From positions 62,001 through 126,000 of the forward strand of contig WHSA01000260.1 in the NCBI GenBank assembly GCA_012931725.1: a stretch of 64,000 nt of DNA, written 5' to 3'. The DNA is from Litsea cubeba (taxonomy: Eukaryota; Streptophyta; Magnoliopsida; Laurales; Lauraceae). The position numbers and the translations under genes were made by a program. The notes under the pieces were generated by a model. That model was not told the origin of the DNA. It did no database searches and worked only from the letters and a program-made list of their open reading frames with translations. How positions within the stretch are numbered: the stretch's first letter is position 1; every line of letters begins with the position of its first letter. This document shows positions 32,813 through 45,700 of the stretch, one piece after another.

Positions 32813-35800
32813 AAAAAAAGGCCTGCACTTATCTGATGAGCGGCTGATGAAGCGATTGAGTGCGGCGGCCATTCCCGTAAGCTTTTGAACTTCCTTTGTG
32901 GTGGAGGGACTCTGGATGTCCTGGATGGCAGTGATCTGGTCTGGATTGGCCTCTATCCCCCTCCGCGTCACCAAGCTGCCGAGAAACTTGCCAGAGGCTA
33001 CGCCGAAGGCGCACTTGGAAGCGTTGAGCTTGAGCTTGTAGGCGCGAAGGATGCCAAAGACTTGGCCGAGATCCACCAGGTGGTCGCTGGAGCGCACAGA
33101 TTTGACGACCATGTCGTCGATATACACCTCCACCGTTTGGCCGAGCTGGGCCTGGAACATCTTCGTGACGAGGCGCTGATAGGTCGCCCCCGCGTTCTTC
33201 AGCCCGAAGGGCATTACTTTATAGCAGTAAGTGCCGCGGGGGGTGATGAATGATGTTTTCTCCTCGTCGGGCCCATAGAGAGGGATCTGATGATAGCCTC
33301 GGTAGGCGTCGAGGAAGCTCATTCGGTCATGACCAGCGGTGGCGTCAATCAGTTGGTCGATCTTCGGGAGGGGGAAACTGTCCTTAGGGCAAGCCCTGTT
33401 CAGGTCGGTGAAGTCTACGCATACCCTCCACTTTCCAGTTTTCTTCTTGACGACCACCGTGTTGGCCAGCCATACCGGGTACTGGACTTCCCGGATGGCC
33501 CCTGCCTTTAGCAGGTTGTCGACCTCTTCCACGACCGCATCTGTCTGCTGCAGCCCGGTCCTGCGGGCCCTCTGCACTACTGGTTTGTGGTCGGGGTCGA
33601 CGTTGAGCTTGTGGCACATGACCTCAGGGTCGACCCCTGGCATTTCACTTGGGTTCCAAGCGAAGACGTCCACATTCTGCATTAAGAACCGGGAGAGTTC
33701 GGCCCTTTCTTCGTCCGACAGCTGGGTGCCGATCAGGAAGAACCGGTCTGGGTCTGCCGGATCCAGTCTGACCTCGGCCAGGTCCTCGATGCTTTTCTTC
33801 TCAGGGTCCCGGCCGATCTCATCGAGGCCTTTCTCGAACTCGGCCAGGTTGACGCGCTCTGGCTCCTTCACGGCCGGGACTGCGGCCAGCATGCACTGCT
33901 TGGCTTGCTGCTGGTCTCCCTTTACTGTGACTACTTCCACCTTGCCTTCATCGTTCTCGTGGACGAACTTCAGCTTTTGGTGGAAGGAAGATGGAACTGC
34001 CTCTAGCTTGTGGAGCCACGTTCTACCCAGAATGACATTGTAGGGAGAAGGGGCGTCCACAACCAGAAAGTCGGCCGACACGGAGGCTCCGCCAACTTCG
34101 GTTTCCAAGGTGATTCTACCCTTGGGGTAGACTGGTGTGGCGGACAACCCTAGCAGAGGTGCGCGGACCTCCGTGAGGTCTGCTTCGGAGAGCTTCATCC
34201 TCTTGAAGCAGTCGTAGTAGAGGACCTCGGAGGAGCTACCGGAGTCGACGAGGATCCTCTTTACGGTGAAGTCTCTCAGCTTCATGGTGAGGAGCAGGGG
34301 GTCGTTGTGAGGGACCTGGACTCCCTCCAGATCTCGATCCGAGAACGAGATGGCCGGTCTGTCACGCCGGGCTTTCTTGGATGCCGGGGCGAGGTCGGCT
34401 TTCATTACTTCTTTCTCGTGCGAAGCCCGCCTGGCTTCGGCACGGGTTTGAGAGCTTCCCCGGGATGAGGAAGCGGGAGCTGAGGACGCCAGATGGATCA
34501 CGTTGATGATCTTCTCTGAGTCCTCGCTCTCTGGAGCTTGGGCTGCGCTCTGGTGGATCCGGCCCTCGCTGCCACCGGCATCTCCTTCCTTGATGAACTC
34601 TGGGATGTGGCCCTCTTTGGCCAGCTTTTCCAGATACCACTGCAAAGTCCTGCATTCTTCGGTCCTGTGCCCGTTGCCCTTATGGAAGGAGCAGTAGTGC
34701 TTGCTTCGGGCTCCTTCGGTGGGTTCATTCTTCAGGGGCGGAGGATACTTGAAGAATGGCTTGGATTTGATTTTGGCCAGGATGCGGTAGATCGGCTCCT
34801 TGAAGACGACGTTGACGCTCTGGCTGGCGCTGGAGGGAGGTCTGGGCTTCCAATTGCCCCCAGACCTGGACGACGAAGGCTTCGTCGCACTAGAGGCCCA
34901 GTCCCGCTTGGGCTCCTGCTTCTGGGAGGATCTCCCGCCTCTTTGCCGAGGCTGGCTGTCTTTCTGTTCGGGCTCCGGATGCCCGTCGCGATCCTTTGCT
35001 CGGATCTCGTCTTCCTCCCGGGCGATAAAGCGCTTCACCCGGGACATCAACTCTGTCATGGACTCTGGGGTGTCCCCGGCCAAGTCCTTCCGCACGTCGA
35101 TGCCGGGGATCAGGGCGTGCTGGAAAGCGTAGATGGCTATCGCCTCTCTCGCGTCTTCGATCTGGCTGTAGATCGCCCAGAATCGGTGGGTGAACTTGGC
35201 GAGGGTTTCGCCCTGCTTCATTCTCAGGGCGATGAGGTCCCCTTCCTTCTTGGGGACGACGGCGTAGGCCTGGAACTTCTTCAGGAAGGAGAGCTGGAGC
35301 TCCTTCCAACTGGAAACTGACTGCTCCGGAAGGGAGCAGAACCACTTCAGGGGGAGGTCACCCAAACTGGAGGAGAAGATCTTGCAGTTTAGATGGCCCT
35401 CGTTTCCCCAGATGGACATCTTCTGGGAGAAGTGTCGGAGGTGCGCAGATGGATCGGACAGTCCGTCGTAGGGGACGAACCGCGGGACGGAGAACTTCTT
35501 GGGTAAGTGGGTGTGCTCGATTTCTTTTGTGAAGGGAGAGCCCCCGAGATCAGTGTGACCACAGAGCTGCTTCTGGTCCCGCATGTCCAAGTTGCGCTGG
35601 AGAGCCAATCTGACGCGCTTGTCAAATCGCTCTTGCTCGTCATCCTTCTCTGGGGTCTGAGCTCGGGTCTTCCTCTTGGGACGGCTCGGGCTGCGACGGC
35701 TATGGGTTCGGCCGCCTCGGCTGTGGTGACTTCGGCTGTTGCTCGAGCCTTCGTCATGGATGTGGCTCCGTTTCTGGTGGTCCGGATGATGTCCGAGTTC

Positions 35801-35920
35801 CTCACGGGGAGGCTGGGCTGCCTTGCTGGGAGCATCCCTCTTTTTCCCTTGAGGCTCCGAGACCTCCCTCAAGGAGGCAGTTTGCACTGCCTTCAGCTGC
35901 TGCTGAAGCTCGCGAATCAT
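32444..35920 (-). pseudogene. Tat gag-protease-reverse transcriptase, frame-broken
   Basis: The open frame has 1158 codons; the last roughly 120 after position 32820 are out-of-frame residues. It holds retrotransposon gag (about residues 150-310, LPLKWFCSLP, SWKELQLSFLKKF), a CCHC-like finger CSFHKGNGHRTEEC, an aspartic protease with VDSGSSSEV (about 558) and reverse transcriptase with YIDDMVV (about 931). A seven-base A run (32813-32819; T on the coding strand) appears one base too long, because six bases would join it to the downstream frame exactly where reverse transcriptase passes into RNase H. Protein-like sequence in this frame continues upstream of the ATG at 35920, so gag is also split from its N-terminus. 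Homopolymer sequencing error is a real alternative for the first break. Confidence 0.8.
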
Positions 35921-36264
35921 TCGTTCTTGCTTCCGGAGTTGCTTCTGGAGGAGGGCTGCTTCAGGAACCTCCCCAGGGGGTTGAGCGTGGCGCGTTCTTC
36001 TACGGCCACGGCTTTGTCCTTCCGGGGACGCTCGTGCTGACGATCCTTGCTTCCGGGTGGCGCGACTTCTTCTGGTGAAATCGAGGCCTCGAGTCCCTCT
36101 TGTAATGGGAACTCGATAAAGAGCTGAGAGCCTAAGCGGCCCTCGCCTGCCGTCGTGCCATGCACCGTGTGGGGGCGTCCTTGAGGAGGGACGTCCGCTG
36201 GCGGTGGCGGCAGCTTGGGCGCTGCTCTTGAGGATTCTACGCCCTTCTTACCTTTCGGAGGCAT
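35917..36264 (-). CDS. Tat gag N-terminal segment (115 codons)
   Basis: The ATG at 36264, 78 bp after the PBS, opens MPPKGKKGVESS, a basic and Pro-rich leader. The frame stops at 35919-35917, overlapping the ATG of the next frame as ATGA. The downstream frame is already open and reads as an amphipathic coiled coil before that ATG (ALLQKQLRKQERMIRELQQQ), so a frameshift in the last roughly 100 bp is more likely than true re-initiation. Structural role only. Confidence 0.6.
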   Translation of the reverse strand: MPPKGKKGVESSRAAPKLPPPPADVPPQGRPHTVHGTTAGEGRLGSQLFIEFPLQEGLEASISPEEVAPPGSKDRQHERPRKDKAVAVEERATLNPLGRFLKQPSSRSNSGSKNE

Positions 36265-36340
36265 GGCTTCTGAGAGGTTGAGGTGAAGAAGGATTGTTTG
36301 GAAAGATTAGGAGAAGGTTGGGAAGGCTGGGATATTGCTT

Positions 36341-36357
36341 CCCCACAGACGGCGCCA
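36341..36357 (-). other. Primer-binding site of the Tat element
   Basis: TGGCGCCGTCTGTGGGG on the minus strand, two bases after the 5' LTR. This is a common PBS form in plant Ty3/gypsy elements. Confidence 0.8.
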
Positions 36358-36359
36358 AT

Positions 36360-37315
36360 TGTAGGTGCAGAAAATTATGACCCACAATAAGAGGGTGCCT
36401 TACAGGACTTATCCGTGAAGATGATGGTGTCTGGGATGTCTGGATGCCGTCCGAGAGCCTGAAAAGGAGTAGCAAACGGTCAGAGGACCCTGGCCTGAGC
36501 GGCGCAAGGCTCTCCGATGCCAAAGTCAGTGTGGGAACTGGAACGATGGAAGGAGAGGGGGAAGAGAGACAGAGTAAGGGCTCTGTGAATGGAATGTGCG
36601 TACCTTGCATGGTGTTTGAAGGTCTATTTATAGAGGAATGGATCGTATCTCTCAGAGAATATCTGGGTGTGGGTCCCATGATCTGACTGGGAAGTCATGA
36701 TCAGCCCACAAAGTAATAAATGCGGTCTAATCCGGCCCACTCAGCATTTAATGCCAGTCGGGTCAGCCCACATTGCATTAAATGCATGTCTTGTTGGGCC
36801 AGATTGTGTTGGGCGCCTTTGGCGGTAGGAGTACCAGCGGATCTGCCCTCGGGCCTTGCCCTGATGTGGCCTCAGCCGCTGTATGCTGCCATGTGGCGAT
36901 CTGGTGAAGATAGTGGGCGGCTGGATGTCGTGTCTGTCCCACTAGATCGTGACCCTATCCTTCCACGTGTCTGGTGACGTGGGGGATGAGGGGCCCAGGC
37001 GGAGGTTCTTTCTCGCTTCGGCTACTGTTCTGGCTTCTTCAGCCGAGGTGGCTTTAGCCGAGGTAGGGTTATCTACGGAGATGGCGTCCGGGGCGGCCTT
37101 GCCGATGTGGACTCTCTGCCGAGATGATGCCCGAGGTAGTCCAGTTCGGCGCTTGTGGCCTGGAGATGTATGATGTCGGCCAAGGCCTCTCCCCTGGTAG
37201 CCGGGATGAGATCGGTGCCACGTGGATGGCACGCAGATGGCACGTGAGAATGTTTTAGCCCCGTCTGATGGCTGTGATTAGCTTAATCCTGTAGCTCTGG
37301 AAATTTCCCCACACA
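36360..37315 (-). repeat. 5' LTR of the Tat element
   Basis: 956 bp, same length as the other LTR, with three differences seen (at about 36588, 37040 and 37153). A TATA box TATAAATAG reads on the minus strand at about 36624-36634. Confidence 0.9.
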
Positions 37316-37320
37316 TGATC

Positions 37321-37624
37321 AGTGCAAATACTAACTTGTATGGTGTGAGAAGTGTGCCCCTCTCTGGGAAAAAAAAACCATGCATGACAGTACATGTGCG
37401 TCTGTTGGACAATGACTTTACTGTTTTAGTGCGTTTGTGTGGGTGTGCAAGTGCAAGAATGAGAGAAAAAACAAAAAAAAAAAAAAAAAAGCTTTCCATG
37501 TCTTGTTAAAGAAAGAAATCAAATAATTGTCCCTGACTGTGAAATTGTGTAGTGGGAGAAAAAAACATGAGAGGAAAGCCATGCAGCGCTGCCGCGCTGT
37601 CCCACCTGCCTGTTGCAGAGACAG

Positions 37625-37657
<33 letters not shown>

Positions 37658-37855
37658 TTCAGTTTGTCTTTCATACGAAGAAAAAGGGAAGAATTTCCAT
37701 GTAAGATTTGGGCTTAGATTAGGGTTACATTCTAATCATAATTTGATCTGCAGTGTTACATTGTTGACAACACTTGCAAGCATCCAATTGGGCAGGCTGA
37801 AGATGATCGCAATTGTTCATCCAGTGGGGTAGATGATTCCATCTTATGAGACAAG
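37321..37855. other. Flank between gypsy element and solo LTR
   Basis: Non-coding, with an A run near 37472 and a (GA)n microsatellite at about 37629-37656. Nothing else recognised. Confidence 0.5.
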
Positions 37856-38634
37856 CAAACTGTTAGGCCCCTTGCCTTAATTAAGGGGTTAGCATTATTA
37901 ATTAAGGTTAGTGTTAGTTACTATAGTTTTATAGCATAATTAGGTGCATTGAGTAGATTTCATCATACATGACATTCATGTGTTAGACCCATCATACTAT
38001 TGGCCCAAAACCCACCTGGAACCCATTTAAAAACCCACCTCAAAATGACCCTAAACCATTCTAATCTCATAAAACCCACTTAACAAATGGGCTAGGCCCT
38101 TATTAGTAAAACCCCACAAACTAACTCTACAAATCTAAACTTCTCTTTCATTTACATTTCATTTCATTTCCACTCCATTTCTCTTCATTTCATTTCATTC
38201 ACAACACTTCATCTTCTATTCTCTACTCTCACATCTCCCTTCTCATTCTCTTCTTCCTCCATCCCCTTCCCACCATTGTGCAAGTTTCCAAGGCTAAGCC
38301 AAGGCTCCCCAAGCTTTCCTAGAGCATCATCTTCCTCATCCTCCTCATCTCCTTCTCCATTTTCACCTTTAGGTAAGCATACCCATTTTCAATCTCCAGG
38401 TATTTGTTTATATTCATTGTAGAACCTTACATCTATGTCTTAGGCATGTTTTTATTCTTATTTGGCATGTAGGGAAGTGTTTTTAAGCATTGGATCAGAG
38501 TGGGTTGTGGTGGAGATCAAGATTTAGAAACCCTAGGCACTAAGAAATAGGGGTTTTGTGCAATCAAGCCAAAGCAAGTACATAGATATGAATAATAGTG
38601 TGTACATGTTATATTTGTTGGTTTTGATGCTTTA

Positions 38635-38860
38635 AACATGTTCAATATCTCTACTAGATGTTTAAAATGTGTTCAATATCTCTACTAGATGCTTAAAATG
38701 TGTTCAATATCTCTACTATTATTTTAAATATGTTAAATATCTCTACTACTGCTTGAAATGTGCTAAATACCTCTACTAATGCCTTAAATGTGTTAAATAT
38801 ATCTACTAATATTATAAATATGTTAAACATCTCTAAATGTGTTACATATCTCTAACATGT
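38635..38860 (+). repeat. Minisatellite of about 31 bp in the solo LTR
   Basis: About seven diverged units of AAATGTGTTCAATATCTCTA followed by CTA-rich spacer. Confidence 0.75.
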
Positions 38861-38958
38861 GCATTTATGATAATTGGGTAGGTGGGTATGGATTTAAAAT
38901 ACACTAATGGTGGACCTATTAATGGGTGCTAAATGGTGTTAAATTGGGCCGTTTGGAT

Positions 38959-39546
38959 TAGGGCTGTGAAAATTGACCGAAATAACCGAACCGCCCGGCC
39001 GAACCGACCATTTGGGGTTTTATATATATTTTTTAAAGAAAACCGACCAATCGGTTATTTGTTTCACCTAAAAATTATACGACGGTCGGTTTTTTTATAA
39101 ACTAAAAAACCGTTTGGTTAAAACCGAACCGACCGAATTGTTAAGCAGCTGGAGACTGCACTAACTTAGTGACTTGAACTGTTGAGCATCTGCATTTTTT
39201 AAGTACTACTAGCTAGCTGTTGGGCCTGTACTTATTGTTAATTGCTGTTGGGCCTGTTTTATTTATGTGTAAGTTACTAAATTAGATTGGACACTTAACT
39301 TATTTAATGAAATCAAAAGGCCCAATGGTCAATTAGACCAATACAAAACGAGGCTTGGCCCATTCAAATTAGGACCCAGCCCAAAACCAAAAACCGACCG
39401 GAAACCGACCAAACCGAATGTTCGGTTTTCCCACTTGCACTAAATACAGTGGTCGGTTTTCGGTTATCTATAAAAAAAAAACCGAACATTTGGTCCGGGT
39501 GCAGAGGTGACTGAAAACTGACCAATACCGACCACCGACAGCCCTA
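38959..39546. mobile_element. hAT-type MITE (588 bp) with 8-bp TSD
   Basis: Starts TAGGGCTGTG and ends GACAGCCCTA, flanked by the perfect 8-bp duplication GTTTGGAT (38951-38958 and 39547-39554). The interior is rich in CCGAACCGACC motifs, as in the MITE at 4067-4637. Non-coding. It inserted after the LTR. Confidence 0.88.
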
Positions 39547-40237
39547 GTTTGGATTAGTGGGTATGGACTTGAAATACATTAAGGGGTGGAGCTATTAGTG
39601 GGTCTTAAAATTGTGTTAAATTGGATTATTTAGTTAACGGGTGTGGATTTAAAATGCATTAATAGTGTAGTTGTTATTGGGCATTAAAATGGTGTTAAAT
39701 TGAATGGATTTGAGGGCATTAAAATGATGTTAAATTGAATAGGTTTGGAACCCATTTACCCTTAAAACTTGGACCTTGGCCCCACTTAACCCATGAATAT
39801 GAATTGGACCTCTAGTAAGGGGGTGTGTAGGCTAACATCTCCCTTTGGGTTGTGAGGTAGTATATGCGGGACCCATAATGGGCTAAGTGGGTGGCATAGT
39901 GGAACCCCGATGTGCCAACAACTTCAGAAGCACCAAATGATTATGAGGCATTTCGGACCCGCGTAACCACGTGTTAGACGGTATGGACCCTACATGAGAT
40001 GAATGACCCTAGCCCTTAATTAGTGCCCACTTCCCTTGGCCCTTGACTATAGGATTTGTATAGGCTATGGTTAGCTTATGACCTCCAAAATACTACAAGA
40101 CAGGAGCATATACTCATTTCGTTACTCAGTCTAATACCCTCTATTAATATGCTTACGGGGTGGGCTCCCTTGTGGCTCTGTTGACAATGTGATGGGAGCA
40201 CCCTATATAGGATTAATAAGATCTCTTGTTCAAGAGA

Positions 40238-40735
40238 GTGTGCGTATGTGTGGGTTTGTGTGTATATGTGTAAGTTTGGATTTATGTGTGTGAGGGTTTG
40301 TGTGTGAATGTGTAGGTTTGGATTTGTATGTGAATGTGTAGGTTTGGGTTTGTATGTGTATGTGTAGGTTTGGATCTGTGTGTGGGGGCTTGTGCGTGCG
40401 TAGGTTTGAGTTTGTCTGCACGTGTAGGTTTGGGTTTGTGTGTGGGGGGTTTGAATCTCTGTGTAGATGTGGGTTTGTGTGTGTATGTGTATGTTTGGGT
40501 GTGTGAGTTTGAATATGTGTGTGTACATATGGGTTTGTGTGTGTATACCCGCGTATGGCTTTGTACTTACCGTCTGCAGAATGGGAGGTGGACGTACGCC
40601 AACATACCAACTTATCTGGGTTTGACCGAGTTCGCCTGGGTTGCATTTGTTGGACCAGCTTGTCTGGGTTTAACCAGGTTCGCCTAAGTTACATTTATTT
40701 GACCAGCCTGTCTGGGTACCGGGTTCGCCCGGGTG
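40238..40735 (+). repeat. TG-rich minisatellites in the solo LTR
   Basis: From about 40238 to 40555 there are repeated GTGTAGGTTTGGGTTTGTRTG units. From about 40611 to 40735 there are nearly three copies of a unit of about 48 bp built on TGTCTGGGTTTRACC. The long frames on both strands here (Thr/His-rich or Val/Cys/Gly-rich) are repeat translations. Confidence 0.75.
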
Positions 40736-41384
40736 TGTTCATACTGATAGTATATGATGGTCCGATTATTTTGTTGGTTAGTTATGTTTTGTTTATTCAT
40801 TATTTTTGTGCTTTCTTACATATTGGTTTCGATTGGCACATGTTACACTGCTCCTCATATCTATTTACTTGCCATATATCTGATGTTGCTACATTTGGTG
40901 CTTAGGTAGTGGGGCCCATTGTGTAGGTGGTTGTGTTGGTCTTACGAGATTCATTAGTTGAGGGATTACCCCTAGTGGAGTGGGGCAGCAGTGTGGTATT
41001 GTTGGATTGGTACATGAGAGTCTCAATTTACATTTCGGCTATAAGCATAGGTGCCTCTTGCACAGGTCATTATGGTGTTTTAGACATTCGTTAAAACTCT
41101 AATGCATTTTGTAATTGAAATATAAGTAAATATCTTTCTGTTACTTGAATCTGTTCTGATGTTATTGTATGTTGTATTGGCGACCATCTGCGAAGATTAT
41201 ATGAATCGTTGCTTCCATGTTTATTTATGGTGACTGATCATCGCTTATAACCTCACTATGGACTTCGATCCACCCAGAATCGGGGCCGCAAATGTATTTA
41301 AGGAAAAAATTTTAATTGGCCCCGATTCTCATGTCCTAATGATGCGGTTAGGATGCAATCGAATTTTTGGGACGCGACACAAAC

Positions 41385-41600
41385 AATAAACCCTTGAATT
41401 GCGTTGAACTAGATCTAGCAAGAGCACTGTACTTTCTTTTTGTATATAAATATAAGGGATTTATGGGCATTGAAATGTCGAATCCCCTAAATATAATCAA
41501 CAAGCACGTCGAATTCTTCTACCAAAAAAAAAAAAAGTGGAATTCAAGATGCATGTTCGAGCACATGCAAGTAGCAATAATATCAAATATTCTTCTACTG
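41385..41600. other. Short flank between solo LTR and LINE
   Basis: AT-rich, with an A run near 41523. No feature recognised. Confidence 0.4.
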
Positions 41601-42790
41601 TTTTTTTTTTTTTTTTTTGAAATTTGGTAAATTAGAATTAAAGAGAGAGGGCAAAGCCCCCAGGACAGGAGAAGAAAAAATAGTACAACCAAAAGGGGAA
41701 AAACTAAAGGCTCCCTGAAACAAGAAGGGGCAAATGCAATATAAGAACTTTACACCAAAAAAGTGGCAGGGGGGAGGAGCTTAACCACAAAACCTTAAAG
41801 AACAACTGAAGGAAAGCATTCAAACAGAAGCTTAGCATTGCACCAGCCGGCTCCACCAGCGGCTTAGAAGAACACATCAGACCACAACCCGCGAAAGAGC
41901 CTCAGCAATCCCTGGGTGCTCCCAAAAGGACAGCAACGCCATAGCCATTGAGGCCACCCCAGCCCAGCTAAAAGCTGATGCCTCCCAAGCAAAATCTCCA
42001 ACGAGAGAGCCTCACCCAGCCAAGGAGGAGGGAAGAAAACCAGAGGAGAAATAGCTGGGCTGCACAAAAGAAAGACCAAGAACCCATTGCAGAAAAAACT
42101 ATGGAGATCCCAATTTGCCAGAGCAAAATCACACCAGGAACAGCAACAGCCCACCTCCTCAGCGAGCTACTAAAGCATGCCACAGCTCCTGCCAGCACCA
42201 CCAACAAAAGATGCAGAACCAAACAATAGCTAAAGGGGCCACCACTCTGACTGACAAAGAGCTTCCCCTGCTTAACAAAACACAGCCCAACCTTGCTGCT
42301 GCATTAAAGCAAAAGGAGACAGAGGGCAGCAGAACTACCGAAATATGGCCCAGCAAGAAAAAGGAAAAGCAGCAGAAGAGGGAAGAAACCAATCCCCAGG
42401 GATCTTTGCTAAACAGGGAAAGACTTCCCATAGCCGGACTCGAAACTGCGAGACTGAACTCTGGAGAAGAGTAGAAGGCTAAAAGAAGCTGAAAAAAGGG
42501 AGCAAAGCAAGAAACTACAGACCAGAACCAGCTTGGAACCTCAGCATCCGCAGGGGGCACACTAAAAGGTAGTAGGACCACTGCCTGATCCCAGCCCTGC
42601 CGAAAGCCAGGGGCCACCCCCGACAAAGCCATAGCAGAAAACCACTGAAGACCCCAAACTAGTAGAGGGCACTCCCTCCTAGAACAGCTGCCACTGGCAG
42701 GGCGAAGGCCTTAGGCAGACAGACTGCCTAGGAGTCCGGAACTATGCTAGGAGAGGAGGGGACTGCATGGAGAGGCTAGAAACTGCCAAG

Positions 42791-45700
42791 CTAATCAGCC
42801 CATCCTAAAGACCTAAAGATAAAATGAGAAGGAGTAGACTTTCCTGAATAAGGGGAGAAAAAACCACTGCATTTATCTACAAAGGACAGCTGCGCTTTCG
42901 TCAGGGATGGCCTTTTACTGCGGTGCTTAGCTTCATTCCTAAGGTGCCAAAGAGTAGAGATGACTTGGAAGAAAATAGCAGCTGCTGATGATCTTCCATT
43001 GGCATCTGCACCCTTAACCAGAGCTGTCCAAATAGTTGAGGCCGAAAGAGGAAGGGAAGGGAGATTACCATTATGGCTAAGAACCCAGGACCAAAGCTGC
43101 TGAGTCAGGGAGCAGGAGAAGAATAAGTGAGTATCTGATTCCCTATCACTGAGGCAGGAGTAGCATCTGGAAGCCAAGGAGGTCCCTACATGCATGGCCC
43201 AAGAATCTGTGGGGGTCTTCCTCAGCAGCAGGCGCCAACTGAAACAAGACAGCCTGGGGTGAATGATAGAATTCCACACTAACCCATACCAGTCGACTTC
43301 AGCTTCTCTAGACCTGAGGGAGTTCCAGACAGCTTTTAAACTCAGAGCACCAAAAGCTGAACCAGTCCAAGAAAGTTTGTCAGAGCCGGAAGTGCCTGTG
43401 AGAGGGAGAAGGTTGGTCTGATGAAGGAGGAAGCTCCTAACCTCATCTGGGAGGGAAGGAGGAATGGACCAAGAATTGCCCTGTATGAGATCTCCCACTC
43501 TATCTTGTAAAGGAAAAGTAATATGAGGAAATCTTTGAGCTAAAATTTCATTATTAATCCATTTATCATACCACAGCATGATGGAGTTGCCACTCCCCAG
43601 AACCCAGTGACTGCCCTGCTGAAGGAGATAGGACATGGATCTTAATCTTTTCCAAATGCAGGACCCTGTCTTAGTATTGCCAGAAAACCAGATTGGAATT
43701 TGCCTAAAGTACCTGCCACGAAACCAAGAGGCCCAGAGAGAGTTAGAAGTGGCAGCAGACCAGCCCAAGGTAAGGAGAGAAGCATTGTTGACCTCCTTGA
43801 CTCGACGAAGACCAAGACCACCTTTAGTTTTTGGCAAGCAAACCTTTTCCCAGGACACCATATTGCTCTTCTTTTTGTCAGGGCCAGAAGACCAGAGAAA
43901 GTTACGCATGAGTCTTTCAATCTGCAGGCTTGTTTTACTGGGGATGGGCATGACTAGGGAAAAGTGAAGAGGGAGGGAAGATAACACATGCTTCACCATA
44001 GTCAACCTACCAGCAAAGGAAAGGCAATTAGCCTTCCAGCCATCTAGCCTACCTCTGATGGAGTCCAGAAGATGATTGAAATGGAGGTGCCTGGAGGCGC
44101 CAAAGAGTATTGGAACGCCTAGATAGACAGAGGGGAGGTAGGCCCTAGTTATTTGAATTTGATCTGTTATCATGTGAGCCCTTCTAGCAGAGCATTTCCC
44201 GATGAAGAGACTACTCTTGAGGAGATTGAAACTCTGGCCCGATGAAGCTTGATACTTAGATAGCAGAGCTTGTAAGTGTCTCAGCCCTGACTTGTACCCT
44301 TTAAGGAAGAGCAAAATATCGTCTGCATAGAGCAGATGATAGGGAGTAGCAGGAACAGGAGAGATAGGCACTATTTTCCTTGAGGATCTGAGTTGCTCAA
44401 TGTGAAGGCTTAATACTTCCTCGGCCAAGATAAACAGGTAGGGCGACAACGGGTCCCCTTGGCGCAGCCCACAAGTAGATGAAAAGAACCCAGAGGGGCT
44501 GTTATTGATCAAGACCGAGCCTCTGCTAGTGCAAACCATCTCCCTGATCAGGTTAATCCAAACATTAGAGAATTTGAAAAACTTTAAGGCTCTGAAGAGA
44601 AAGTTCCATTGAACCTTGTCAAACACCTTGGAGATATCCAACTTAAGGCAGACAGACCCTCCTCTAATCTTAGCATTAAGCTTTTGGATAAGCTCATGGG
44701 CTAAGGCCACATTATGGTGTATAGATCTCCCTTTGACAAAGGCGGCTTGGGTAGGAGAAATGAGATTGGGAAGGATGCTAGAGAGCCTCGATGCTAGAAT
44801 CTTGGAGGAGATTTTATAGGTAAAGTTCAAGAGGCTGATAGGCCTGAAGTCTGAGAAGGTTTCAGGAGAGGGTATCTTTGGAATAAGGGAGATGAAAAAG
44901 GCGTTAGACTCTCTCAGAAGGCGGCCTGAAGTGAAGAAATGAGTGACTGCCTCTATCACCTCTTTACATACAATGTGCCAGCAAGTAGTGAAGAAAAGAC
45001 CTGAGAACCCATCCGGACCCGGTGAACTGCTCTTCTTAAGATGGAAAACAGCCTTTCTGATTTCCTCAGGAGAGGGGATAGCTGCAAGAAGCTGATTTTG
45101 CTCATCGGAGACTGAGGGACCATCTAAGAGGAATAGACTTTCATCAGGAATCACTGGATCTGCTTGAAACAGATTGGAGAAGAATAAGGCCGCCTGGTCT
45201 TTGATCTGGTCCCCTTCTTCATAGAAAGACCCATCAACTTTGATCTTATCAATGCGGTTACGAATGCCTTTGGCTTTGGCTGTAAGGTGGAAGAATTTGG
45301 TGTTTCTATCCCCATCAAGAAGCCATTTAACCTTCGCTCTTTGTTTCCAATGAGAGGACTCAGCATTAAGCCATTTATGGAGGGAGGCTTTAGCAAGATT
45401 TAGGTCCTTGAGAAGAGAATCAGAGGGATTAGCTTCAAAGGCAGCTTCCTTAGCCAGGACTTGAGTCTCTGCCTCTGCTATTCGGTTCTTGAAGTGGCCA
45501 TAAGTTTCTTTACTCCAAGTCTTGAGGTTAAGCTTCAGGATCTTTAGTTTAGACGCCAATCTGAATTGGGCAGTACCACTACAGGGAGAAGCCCAGCTTT
45601 CCTCTACAACTTTAAGAAAGGAATCATGGGAGATCCATTTTTCCTCAAATCTGAAAGGCTTATTTTTGAAAGAAAGGCTTTTCCTGTGATGAAGGCTAAT

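Larger units (their letters stand above)
24797..37315 (-). mobile_element. Complete Tat-lineage Ty3/gypsy retrotransposon (12.5 kb)
   Basis: Flanked by the 5-bp TSD TGATC (24792-24796 and 37316-37320). Two 956-bp LTRs differ at only three positions I could find. In element orientation (minus): LTR, PBS, gag, protease, reverse transcriptase, RNase H, a second archaeal-type RNase H, integrase, tandem repeats, an opposite-strand spliced gene, LTR. Dual RNase H and an antisense ORF between integrase and the 3' LTR are known marks of the Tat group (Retand/Grande-like). The gag-pol frame is broken twice, so this copy may depend on others. Near-identical LTRs imply a recent insertion. Confidence 0.93.
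37861..41379 (+). mobile_element. Solo LTR (3.5 kb) with 5-bp TSD
   Basis: Begins TGTTAGGCCCC and ends GGGACGCGACA, flanked by CAAAC on both sides (37856-37860 and 41380-41384). No internal retroelement genes. Like the solo LTR at 11951-15951 it has a pyrimidine-rich 5' part, a GGTAAGC donor-like site (about 38372) and internal minisatellites, so both may come from related long-LTR chromoviruses. It hosts the MITE at 38959-39546. Confidence 0.75.

Noticed and set aside
34538..35320. 260-codon plus-strand frame within gag
   Set aside because: Shadow of the gag coding strand; no domain.
40076..40646. Thr/His-rich frames of about 140-150 codons
   Set aside because: Translations of TG-rich minisatellite in the solo LTR.
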